NCBI GenBank assembly: GCA_021813405.1
Contig: JAKAKS010000021.1
Coordinates: forward strand, 1 to 64,000
From: Nitrospirota bacterium
GTDB taxonomy: Bacteria > Nitrospirota > Thermodesulfovibrionia > Thermodesulfovibrionales > JdFR-88
Length of the DNA: 64,000 bases
Direction: 5' to 3'
Shown: piece after piece, positions 1 to 6,876 of the stretch
Layout: each line of letters opens with the position of its first letter
How positions within the stretch are numbered: position 1 is the stretch's first letter
Notes under the pieces: model-generated
What the model saw: only the letters and a program-made list of their open reading frames with translations
Database searches by the model: none
Told to the model about the DNA's origin: nothing
Position numbers and translations under genes: made by a program

Positions 1-56
1 TTGGCCAGGCCGGTTTTATAGGCAAAATGGAAAAATTACTTGGCCGGGAGTTTTCA

Positions 57-123
57 CTAAAACGTCCGGGAAGGCCGAGGAAAGGTAAACAGTGAAAATA
101 TGGGATGTGTCCCTAATAAGGTC
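57..123 (+). repeat. 67-bp direct repeat, copy 1
   Basis: The stretch from CTAAAACGTCCGGG to CCTAATAAGGTC occurs again at 354-420 with no difference that I can see. The two copies are 297 bp apart and lie in gene-free DNA. The element ends in GGGATGTGTCCC, and the reverse complement of that 12-mer occurs at 1069-1080 over the start of the first gene. It is probably a remnant of an insertion or a REP-like element; no transposase is visible. Confidence 0.8.
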
Positions 124-124
124 C

Positions 125-185
125 CGGCTTAAACGATTACGGCAAAAGGCCAACGCCGCGCCGGGCCCTCAATTACCGTAAGGAA
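125..185 (-). repeat. Partial copy of GC-rich dispersed element (family C)
   Basis: The core ACGGCAAAAGGCCAACGCC followed by GCGCCGGGCCC is the reverse complement of the central block of the elements at 14440-14593 and 29789-29948. Only the central part can be matched by eye. The rest of 186-353 holds no gene that I can support. Confidence 0.45.
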
Positions 186-353
186 TCAGGCTCCGCCAGG
201 ACTCGGTCGCGGGAACGGACTCAGCGAGTTAAGGGAAATGGAATGTAATATTTCCGGATGTCTCGGCCACTGCGCGAAACCGCCGCTTTGCCAGGTACGT
301 CAAAGACTTTAAAATTACGACTCACGGGAAAACGGTCGCTGTCCCTATTTTTT

Positions 354-420
354 CTAAAACGTCCGGGAAGGCCGAGGAAAGGTAAACAGTGAAAATATGG
401 GATGTGTCCCTAATAAGGTC
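354..420 (+). repeat. 67-bp direct repeat, copy 2
   Basis: Second copy of the repeat at 57-123, ending 38 bp before the 3' end of the zinc-ribbon gene that converges on it. Duplicated DNA flanking 230 bp of unrelated sequence suggests past insertion or recombination. Confidence 0.8.
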
Positions 421-458
421 GTAAAACTCTTCTGGTTATTATTAGTTTCTTAACCTGA

Positions 459-1097
459 CTACATCATTTCCTGTTTTCGCCTATCAATGCAATGCATCAT
501 CTCCTGAACTATAGGCTCGATTGCTAATTCCGAATATAAACCCGCCCACTTACGTTTCAACGTTCTGGGGATGAATTTATATGAAGCTTCTTTTGTGTTA
601 ATAATAAGAAATCTATAAGTATTGAAAACGAAAGACCTGTTCGCAATTTGCAAATTTTTTATTTCCGAATAGGGGATGCGATCTATTCTAAGCCAACCTC
701 TGATCCCGGTATAATAAATAATTTCTTTTGTCGTCATAAAAAACCATCCAGCTCCCGCGCGCTGATCATTCCGTGCCATTTGTACATACGGATAGAATAG
801 ACTTGAGCATTTCATTGCCATTAGAATACCTTCAGATGAAGGAAGCTTTAAGCCAATTAGCACTTCTTTTGGGACCTTCCGCAATAGACCTGCTTCCCTG
901 TATTCCTTAATTTCTTTCTTTAATTCATCTGGAATTTCAGTTTCTTTTGCAAGCGGCTGTAATGACATACCATCCTTATATCCGCAATTTTTGCATTGTT
1001 CAACTACCTGAATGTTTCCGAAACCGCAATTAGGACAAATTGTGAAGACCGCGTTTCGGGAAATATTCGGGACACATCCCACATTGTCGCGACGCAT
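459..1097 (-). CDS. Zinc-ribbon protein with a PH-like domain
   Basis: A 212-residue protein. A four-cysteine zinc ribbon lies near the N-terminus (C21-x2-C24 and C35-x2-C38, of the CPNCG/CKNCG type). It is followed by a charged linker and, from about residue 90 to 190, a beta-rich stretch that looks like a bacterial PH (YdbT/bPH-type) domain (FFMTTKEIIYYTGI, then WLRIDRIPYSEIKNL). There is no signal peptide or membrane segment, so it is probably cytosolic or peripheral. The function is unknown. The first 15 codons overlap a GGGACACATCCC repeat, so the annotated N-terminus may come from repeat insertion; no other Met lies before residue 44. It has no operon partner. Confidence 0.6.
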   Translation of the reverse strand: MRRDNVGCVPNISRNAVFTICPNCGFGNIQVVEQCKNCGYKDGMSLQPLAKETEIPDELKKEIKEYREAGLLRKVPKEVLIGLKLPSSEGILMAMKCSSLFYPYVQMARNDQRAGAGWFFMTTKEIIYYTGIRGWLRIDRIPYSEIKNLQIANRSFVFNTYRFLIINTKEASYKFIPRTLKRKWAGLYSELAIEPIVQEMMHCIDRRKQEMM

Positions 1098-1310
1098 TTC
1101 TTCTTGCTATCCCCGCAAATTCCAAAAGAAACTTGCACGATTATAACAAATTAAAGGCTGTGGTGTACGGGGCAAAGCTTAGTCTCAAATAGAACCTATA
1201 TACAGTGCGATTAAGAAGGGGAAATTCGCACCCCGCCAAAGAGATGTTGAGGTGAGGTGTTTCAGGTGCATTCAACACAATTGGGATGGCCCCCCTCAAA
1301 AACCATGCCA

Positions 1311-1611
1311 TGAATTTCATGACATATGTCATATGGACAATGTCATGTTCAGCCGGGTATGATTGCCAGGCGTAAGGCACTCAGGGCGCTGGAAGCCCGG
1401 CCACTGCGCAAGGAGGGGCCCTATGCTCTTTGAATAAGGCGTTGGGAATTCAGGAGGGATGCTGGCCAATGATAAAGCAGGGCAGGCACCCGGCAAATGA
1501 ACACAGGCGCTAAAAAAGGCTGCGGATTGAACGGTTTTGAACAGCAGAATTGCAGAAAATCTTTTAAATCAGCAGGTTGCAAATTTCGATTTGAACATTA
1601 AAAAAAGGCTT
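1311..1611 (+). repeat. Dispersed palindrome-bearing intergenic element (family R), copy 1
   Basis: The shared blocks are, in order: ATGACATATGTCAT (a perfect 14-bp palindrome) extended by ATGGACAATGTCAT at 1319-1346; TGCTCTTTGAA about 80 bp on; a TTGAACGG..TTGAAC pair; TCTTTTAAATCAGCAGGTTGC; and TTTGAACATTAAAAAAAGGC. The same blocks in the same order recur at 26268-26506 and 55757-55980. This copy ends 56 bp before the gene at 1667. The rest of 1098-1666 holds no gene that I can support. Confidence 0.75.
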
Positions 1612-1666
1612 CAGCTATCCCCCTGTGCTATCATTTCAGTAGGCCATTAATAGGAGGTAATAAAAA

Positions 1667-2266
1667 GTGCCCAGAAAAGGACGTCCGCTTCCGGAGCCTC
1701 CGCGAGGAAAGATGTTCGGCGAAAGCGCCGGGGGTGGGGGATTGATATTCGACAGGCTGCAGGAGGCCGCTGCTGAGGGGAAACTGGAAAAATTCATCCA
1801 CGATAACATCCCCGGCGGCGGGTACGCCCAAAAGCTAACAGAAATGATGATGGGGATGTCCGGAATGCCCGTAACGGGGATGCCGCCGTCTGGCAAGCCG
1901 GAGGCAAAAGAGGGCGGGGCAGCAAAGGGAAAGGTGCCAACGGATGTCCTTCAGGCGGTGCGCGAAGGCAACGTGGGGACCTTGCAGGGCCTTCTTAAGC
2001 GGGAACATGAGAAGCATGAAGTTACGGCAGGAATGGCGGCGGGCGTTATCGCAGGCGGCAAGGGGGCCAAAAAGAAAAAAGGGAAAGCGGAAGACGCAAT
2101 GGCCGGGCAAGCAAACGCGGCCCAGTTCACCGGCTCGCTTGTAGAAAAAGAGGTGATTGACAGCCTCATGGAGATTGCAGTGGATAATGGCCTGCAAATG
2201 GACTGGCTGATAATGAGGGCGCTCAAGCTGTACGTAAAAAAATATCAGGAAACGGGACAGTTATAG
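1667..2266 (+). CDS. Gly/Met/Lys-rich hypothetical protein
   Basis: A 199-residue protein starting at GTG with a good ribosome site (AGGAGGT, 7 nt upstream). The N-terminal half is rich in Gly, Met and Pro, and a lysine cluster (GAKKKKGKAED) sits near residue 135. The last 45 residues (from SLVEKEVIDSL to LYVKKYQ) are predicted helical and vaguely like a ribbon-helix-helix or small DNA-binding tail. No signal peptide. The family is not recognised. It converges on the methyltransferase operon, its stop lying 13 bp from the end of the sulfopyruvate decarboxylase gene. A family R element sits directly upstream and may supply its promoter. Confidence 0.6.
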   Translation: MPRKGRPLPEPPRGKMFGESAGGGGLIFDRLQEAAAEGKLEKFIHDNIPGGGYAQKLTEMMMGMSGMPVTGMPPSGKPEAKEGGAAKGKVPTDVLQAVREGNVGTLQGLLKREHEKHEVTAGMAAGVIAGGKGAKKKKGKAEDAMAGQANAAQFTGSLVEKEVIDSLMEIAVDNGLQMDWLIMRALKLYVKKYQETGQL

Positions 2267-2279
2267 CGGCAAAAAAACT

Positions 2280-3419
2280 TCATCCCCGCAAAAATTCCAT
2301 AACCTGCCTTTTTATCTCCAGGCTGTCCAGCGGGACAACAGGCGTATCCAGGTTTCCGGCAGCTGCCAGGGCGTGTATGAACCGGGGCCCTTTCCCGGCG
2401 GGTTTTTCAAGCAGGCGGGCAAGCTCTTCCTTATCGCCGGGCTTGAACGTATTGCGGATGCCAAACCCCCTGGCAACCATCTCCAGGTCCACACATGTGC
2501 CTGTAAACGTTGCCTGGCTGCCGGTGGAGCCGTAAACCCCGTTATCTATCGCAATAACGGTGAGGTTTTTTGGCGACAGACTGGCGGCGGTTGCCAGCAC
2601 GCCGGGATTCATAAGCAGGCTGCCGTCCCCATCTATTACCACCACTTCCTTGCCGGACGACAGCGCGATGCCAAGCCCGATCGGCGTTGCCATACCCATG
2701 CTGCCCAGCATGTAAAAGTGCGACGGCCTGTGCCCTGCGCTATATAGCTCCCTTGAAGGGAACCCCAGATTGCACACCACGGCCCTGCCTTCAAGAAACG
2801 GCCAGATGGCAGACAGCAGTTCGTGCCGTGCGGGTCTTTTCCCGCGCCGGGGCGATTGGCGTTCCGGGCAGGAAACCGGTGCGGACGGCCTTTTTTCCCG
2901 GGCTGGCGGCGGAGGCGGTTTCAATCCGGAACCTTCCCACACCGCCGGGCTTATGAGGAAGGCATGGGCCTTGTTGCCTGAGTAAACGCCTTCCAGTATC
3001 GAGGGCACCAATGCCAATGCCTCCACGGAGTCAACAGGAGTAAAGCCGATCTCCGCTCCTCTTAATACACCGGCGGCGTGCCTTCCCATGGGCACCTGGG
3101 CGGCAACCTGTTCCTTGTACACGCCCCTGTGGCTGATGAATATGGCAAGCGGAAGCCCATACAACCCCGTAAGCGACAGAAGCGCGTTAATCATGTTTCC
3201 AAGGCCGGAATTCTGGATGAACATGGCGGGCCTTTTTCCGGCAAGCGCCGCACCGGCGCAGATGCCAACACCCTCTTCCTCACGTGTAAGCGGCACGTGC
3301 CGGAAATTCTCCGCGATAAGCGGAATAAGGCACTTTATCCGGTCGCACGGCAGCGAGGCGGTAAAATCCACCCCGGCACCTTGCAATATCCGGATCAGCT
3401 CTTCTTCAGGGTTTCGCAC
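2280..3419 (-). CDS. comDE: Sulfopyruvate decarboxylase, fused alpha and beta parts (ComDE-type)
   Basis: A thiamin-diphosphate enzyme expected to decarboxylate 3-sulfopyruvate to sulfoacetaldehyde, a late step of coenzyme M synthesis. The N-terminal PYR-type half (about 1-165) carries SLPCDRIK and the glutamate stretch TREEEGVG that would activate ThDP. A Pro/Arg-rich linker (about 166-198) joins it to the PP-type half, which has the ThDP-Mg motif G264-D-G-S ending at D292-N293. In many archaea the halves are separate proteins (ComD, ComE); Methanosarcina has a fused form like this one. Starts at GTG, 25 nt inside the cysteate synthase gene, so translation is probably coupled. Last gene of the operon. 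Bacterial homologues also occur in sulfolactate breakdown, but the adjoining cysteate synthase argues for synthesis. Confidence 0.85.
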   Translation of the reverse strand: MRNPEEELIRILQGAGVDFTASLPCDRIKCLIPLIAENFRHVPLTREEEGVGICAGAALAGKRPAMFIQNSGLGNMINALLSLTGLYGLPLAIFISHRGVYKEQVAAQVPMGRHAAGVLRGAEIGFTPVDSVEALALVPSILEGVYSGNKAHAFLISPAVWEGSGLKPPPPPAREKRPSAPVSCPERQSPRRGKRPARHELLSAIWPFLEGRAVVCNLGFPSRELYSAGHRPSHFYMLGSMGMATPIGLGIALSSGKEVVVIDGDGSLLMNPGVLATAASLSPKNLTVIAIDNGVYGSTGSQATFTGTCVDLEMVARGFGIRNTFKPGDKEELARLLEKPAGKGPRFIHALAAAGNLDTPVVPLDSLEIKRQVMEFLRG

Positions 3420-4666
3420 AGGAGGTCCTCTATCTCCTTTTCGTGGATATCTTTTGAGATGATAGAAGGGCTTACGCGGTACACCGGCCTTTCACTGCGC
3501 AGCACAGCCTCGCCTCCCCCGGTTATATTCAGAAGCACGGGGCCGTCCTTGCCAATGTTTTTATATTTAACCGCCTGGATGAGCGCGGCAACGGCAACGC
3601 CGGCGGCAGGCACTATATCTGTTCCTTCGGCATCCTTGAAGAGTTCCATCGCGGCATATACTTCCTCATTGGCTACGCCGTACATAGCGCCGCCGGTTGC
3701 CTCCAACGCGTCGAAGACCCCGCCAAGCACCCCGTATGCGGGATAGCGGTTTGTAAGCACCCTGGTTGTAGTTTCGCCCACAAGGCTGAAGCTTATGTCC
3801 GCGGGGGATATCTCCCGGCTTTTCTTCCAGTACGCCTTTGCCATGGGCGCGAAGGGCAGGTTCTGTGCAAGATGAAGCACTGGAAGGCTGCTGCCGAATC
3901 TGCCGTCCGCCAGAAGCCTTTCGGCCATCTCCCAGACGGCTATCGCGCCTGCTCCGCTGCCCACCGCCTGGAAGTAATGGCGCGGAAGTTTTTTCATTAC
4001 GTCAGCCGCTTCCAGCAGCACCACGCCAAGCCCGTCTCTTTTTGCAATGTTTTTGACTCCGCCCTCAAACGGCATCCCGGAAACCAGGGCTATGCGCTTT
4101 GCGGTGGCTATGGAATCGGAGTAGTCGCCATCAGAGATTGCGATGGTGGGGACTGCACGCTCTTCCAGGTACCACATATCAGGCAGGCACATTGAAGGCA
4201 CAACTATTACCGCCCTGAACCCGGATACCTTTGCAAGGTGGGCAAAGGCCCTGGCCGTATTGCCCGCAGATGCAACCACCAGGCCTTCCATCTGGTTTTC
4301 AACGGCGTTTTGTATGACCATCGCGGCCTCAAACTCCTTGAACGTGCACGTTTTAAGCAGAGCGCCTTTTTCCGGCCAGTAGCCGCTGAACGAGATATAA
4401 AGCTCCTCAATTCCAAGCCTGCCTGCAAGCCCCGTTGAAAGGTATACAACGGGGCCGGGCTGGCCGAAGCCGGGCCTGTGCACTGGAAGCCAGTTGAACC
4501 TCCAGATATCTCCGCTCTGGCATATGCCCTCGCCGCGGTCCGTGGCAAATTGCCTGTCCGCGTATTGGGTAATCAGCAAGGCGTCCTTGCAGTGTTCGCA
4601 GAATGCGCAATAGGTGTTTTCTAGCACCTTGCCGCATTTGCGGCATTTGATCGAGAAATGGCTCAT
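3395..4666 (-). CDS. Cysteate synthase (threonine-synthase-like PLP enzyme)
   Basis: A 423-residue fold-type II PLP enzyme. The cysteate synthase family, known from Methanosarcinales, makes L-cysteate from O-phosphoserine and sulfite and so opens a route to coenzyme M that avoids phosphosulfolactate. The N-terminus has a Cys-rich knuckle (C8-x2-C11, C20-x2-C23-x2-C26), as in threonine-synthase relatives. The likely Schiff-base lysine is K110 in TFKEFEA, and SAGNT (133-137) would bind the PLP phosphate side. It lies directly upstream of the sulfopyruvate decarboxylase gene, as in Methanosarcina. A plain threonine synthase is the main alternative, but the context and the SGYWPEKG/TFKEFEA pattern favour cysteate synthase. 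Overlaps hdrD-like by 4 nt (ATGA). Confidence 0.8.
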   Translation of the reverse strand: MSHFSIKCRKCGKVLENTYCAFCEHCKDALLITQYADRQFATDRGEGICQSGDIWRFNWLPVHRPGFGQPGPVVYLSTGLAGRLGIEELYISFSGYWPEKGALLKTCTFKEFEAAMVIQNAVENQMEGLVVASAGNTARAFAHLAKVSGFRAVIVVPSMCLPDMWYLEERAVPTIAISDGDYSDSIATAKRIALVSGMPFEGGVKNIAKRDGLGVVLLEAADVMKKLPRHYFQAVGSGAGAIAVWEMAERLLADGRFGSSLPVLHLAQNLPFAPMAKAYWKKSREISPADISFSLVGETTTRVLTNRYPAYGVLGGVFDALEATGGAMYGVANEEVYAAMELFKDAEGTDIVPAAGVAVAALIQAVKYKNIGKDGPVLLNITGGGEAVLRSERPVYRVSPSIISKDIHEKEIEDLLCETLKKS

Positions 4667-5874
4667 AGTACCCCCGATAATAATTCCATCACGTCCACTA
4701 TCTTCACCTGTTTCTCATAGCCGGACATGGCCTCGTTTACCTTACCGTAGCAGGCCGGGCAGCCAAGCACAAGCCTGCCTGCCTTTTTTTCGTACGCCTC
4801 GTCTATGGTAAGCCTGCCAATAGCAACCGCATTCTCATGGAAAACCTTTCTGGCCGCGCCCCCGGCCCCGCAGCATCGGGAATTGGCCCTGTTCCTGGTG
4901 AATTCAAGAAGTTGCACCCCGGGTATCTTTTTAAGGATGGCCCTGGGCTCTTCGGTTATTCCAACGCCCCTGCTCAGGTAGCAGGGGTCATGATAGATAA
5001 TACTCTCTGCGATGGGCGCTATTGGGGAAATCCTGCCTTCTTCAAGGGCCGCGAGAACGTACTGGCTAATATGCCTTATGCCAAATGGCAGCTTGCGGCC
5101 GTAGAAGTGCGGCCAGTCCCGCGCGATCATGTTTACGCAGCACGGGCAGGAGCAGACAAGGGTTTTTACCCCCCTTTGGGCATAACCTTCCACAAGCCTT
5201 TTTACAAGCCCCTCAAGCAGCTCGAACTGTCCGGTAACAAACAGCGGGAACCCGCAGCAGACCTCCTCTTCCGGCGGAAGCATCGTAAACGGCCTGCCGA
5301 TCTTTCCAATCACCGTCACGTCGCCTTTCACCATCGGGATGGCGTCATATGCGCCGGTGCATCCGGTGTAATAACCTATTTCTGCTTTTTCAGCCACTTT
5401 AACTTCAGCCGGGAACCAGGGTGCAAACCTCTGCGCCGCTGGCTTGCCGTATGGGTTTCCGGTCCTCCTCACGTCTTCTGGCATATCGCGCTGCGCCCCT
5501 ACGGGGCCGATGCCGCGCAGGACCATTTCCCTTCTAAGCATGGGCCATAGCCGCTGGGTGTAAATACCTACGCTGCATGTCTTGCCGCAGGCCCCGCAGG
5601 TTGTGCATTCAAAGACCGCCCTGGTGAAATCCTCCAGCAGTCCCCTGTCAACATCCCGTGCCCCAAGGACAAACGATTTCAGCCCGCGAGTTTTTTTTAT
5701 GAAGTCCCTGAAGGCGCGTATCTTTGCGGGCGGGGAGACCTGGCGGTTCCCGGTCACTTCCTGCACGGGGCAGTTTTTAAGGCATTCGCCGCATTGCGTG
5801 CAGGCGTCCAGCTCCATATGCTGGAGCGCCGAGAGGCAGCCGGCAAACATTTTTTTATTCCTGTTTTCCGCCAT
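4663..5874 (-). CDS. hdrD: HdrD-like heterodisulfide reductase iron-sulfur subunit
   Basis: A 403-residue protein with the full layout of archaeal HdrD. Two 4Fe-4S ferredoxin motifs (C25/28/31/35 and C90/93/96/100) come first, then two CCG domains. CCG1 has C172, C206-C207 and the C241-C246 cluster; CCG2 has C298, C334-C335 and C372/C375. The spacings (33-36 residues) fit the family pattern, so both cluster sites look intact. In methanogens HdrDE takes electrons from a membrane carrier to reduce the CoM-S-S-CoB disulfide. Here it sits beside the cytochrome b gene and two CoM-synthesis genes. CoB synthesis genes are not in the window, so the actual disulfide is unknown. Alternatives are GlcF- or LldE-like dehydrogenase subunits. 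Overlaps the cytochrome gene by 20 nt. Confidence 0.75.
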   Translation of the reverse strand: MAENRNKKMFAGCLSALQHMELDACTQCGECLKNCPVQEVTGNRQVSPPAKIRAFRDFIKKTRGLKSFVLGARDVDRGLLEDFTRAVFECTTCGACGKTCSVGIYTQRLWPMLRREMVLRGIGPVGAQRDMPEDVRRTGNPYGKPAAQRFAPWFPAEVKVAEKAEIGYYTGCTGAYDAIPMVKGDVTVIGKIGRPFTMLPPEEEVCCGFPLFVTGQFELLEGLVKRLVEGYAQRGVKTLVCSCPCCVNMIARDWPHFYGRKLPFGIRHISQYVLAALEEGRISPIAPIAESIIYHDPCYLSRGVGITEEPRAILKKIPGVQLLEFTRNRANSRCCGAGGAARKVFHENAVAIGRLTIDEAYEKKAGRLVLGCPACYGKVNEAMSGYEKQVKIVDVMELLSGVL

Positions 5875-6547
5875 GGATCAGTTCCTCAAGTTCTTTGTCT
5901 CTCTTGCCGGCCTGGTAAATGGTAAGCGGCGCGGCAAATATGTGGGTGGGAAGAAACGGCAGGATTATCAGGACCAGGCAGAAATGGATTATAAAGGGCA
6001 GGCTATCAGGCGCTGCCGCTGCGTGTAACCTTAGCGCGCCAGCTATGAAATCCTTTATCTGCGCCACATCCGGATAGAAGAATGTTCTCATGATAACGCC
6101 CGCCGCGCTCACCAGGAGAAATCCGGCTAACAGGAAATAGTTATAGGCAAACACGTACCTGCCCCGGTTGAATATGGCCTTTACGATAATGATATACAGA
6201 AGCGACAGCGGCATAATGTACCCGGCAACTCCGCCAATCCGCTGGGTTGCCCATATGAACGGCGGAACAGGCGAAAGGAAGTATTTCAAATGCCTGATAA
6301 TTACAAGCAACAGGCTTGCATGAAACACCCATTCGCCAAGCCAGATGGCCGGGTTTTCCCGGAAGAGCCGGCGCAGAAGCAGTATTTCCGGCACTGCGGC
6401 GATAACCGCCCTCCATCGCAAGCCCTGATGTGTTTCTCCGGTCCTGACGGACCGCCGTAACCAGGGCGCAATATGAACAAGCATCTTTATGGCAAAGGCC
6501 GCAAACGCCAGGGCGGCGGCCCACATGAGGATATTTCCAACAACCAT
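5855..6547 (-). CDS. hdrE: HdrE-like / NarI-type membrane cytochrome b
   Basis: A 230-residue integral membrane protein with about five to six hydrophobic helices (near 4-25, 70-90, 105-130, 135-155 and 185-205). Possible haem-ligand histidines lie in helical contexts: H25, H40, FHAS and RHLKYF, then IHFCL and PTHIF. Size and pattern match the NarI/HdrE/DsrM cytochrome b family, which passes electrons between the quinone pool and an iron-sulfur partner. Its partner is the adjoining HdrD-like subunit. The pair would form a membrane-bound thiol/disulfide oxidoreductase; the direction of electron flow cannot be told from sequence. The gene follows the small Cys protein by 11 nt. Confidence 0.75.
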   Translation of the reverse strand: MVVGNILMWAAALAFAAFAIKMLVHIAPWLRRSVRTGETHQGLRWRAVIAAVPEILLLRRLFRENPAIWLGEWVFHASLLLVIIRHLKYFLSPVPPFIWATQRIGGVAGYIMPLSLLYIIIVKAIFNRGRYVFAYNYFLLAGFLLVSAAGVIMRTFFYPDVAQIKDFIAGALRLHAAAAPDSLPFIIHFCLVLIILPFLPTHIFAAPLTIYQAGKRDKELEELIHGGKQE

Positions 6548-6558
6548 TTTCCGCCTGT

Positions 6559-6876
6559 TTATTTTTTGAACTTCATCGTAATTTCCTTGGGGATGGCAAA
6601 GCCCGCCTCAACTTCCAGGGCCTTTATAATCGCGCCTGGAACGGGGCACGCCACATGTTTTAAATTCGTGGCGGCCGCCTTGTACACTGGATTATTCAAG
6701 AAGTGTGTAAAGGCTGTAGCCATGCTGTCAAGCACAGCTAATTCCGTTGCCATCCTTTTGACCATTTCGCAATCCGTTTCTATATGCAAGTGCAGCTTGC
6801 CCTTCTGTTCTGTTTTCTCCACCCTGATCCTGGAGCAGAATCCGCACGCGCCTGAATTCACATCCAGCCTTGTCAT
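6559..6876 (-). CDS. Small cysteine-containing protein of the methyltransferase operon
   Basis: A 105-residue soluble protein. The N-terminus has NSGACGFCSRI, with later cysteines in TDCEM and HVACPVPG, so it could hold a metal or a small cluster. There is no signal peptide. I recall small proteins of this kind (GACGF near the N-terminus, then ETDCE and CPVP motifs) near corrinoid methyltransferase genes, possibly the DUF6951 family, but I am not certain. It overlaps the activator gene by 4 nt (ATGA) and precedes the HdrE-like gene by 11 nt, so it is co-translated with both. The role is unknown; a link between corrinoid activation and thiol chemistry is a guess. Confidence 0.65.
   Translation of the reverse strand: MTRLDVNSGACGFCSRIRVEKTEQKGKLHLHIETDCEMVKRMATELAVLDSMATAFTHFLNNPVYKAAATNLKHVACPVPGAIIKALEVEAGFAIPKEITMKFKK

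Noticed and set aside
1141-1380. A 79-codon frame on the minus strand
   Set aside because: It runs through the family R palindrome block; no ribosome site and no protein-like pattern.
1311-1611. CRISPR array next to the leader-like family R elements
   Set aside because: No direct repeats with regular spacers follow any of the three copies, and no cas genes are in the window.
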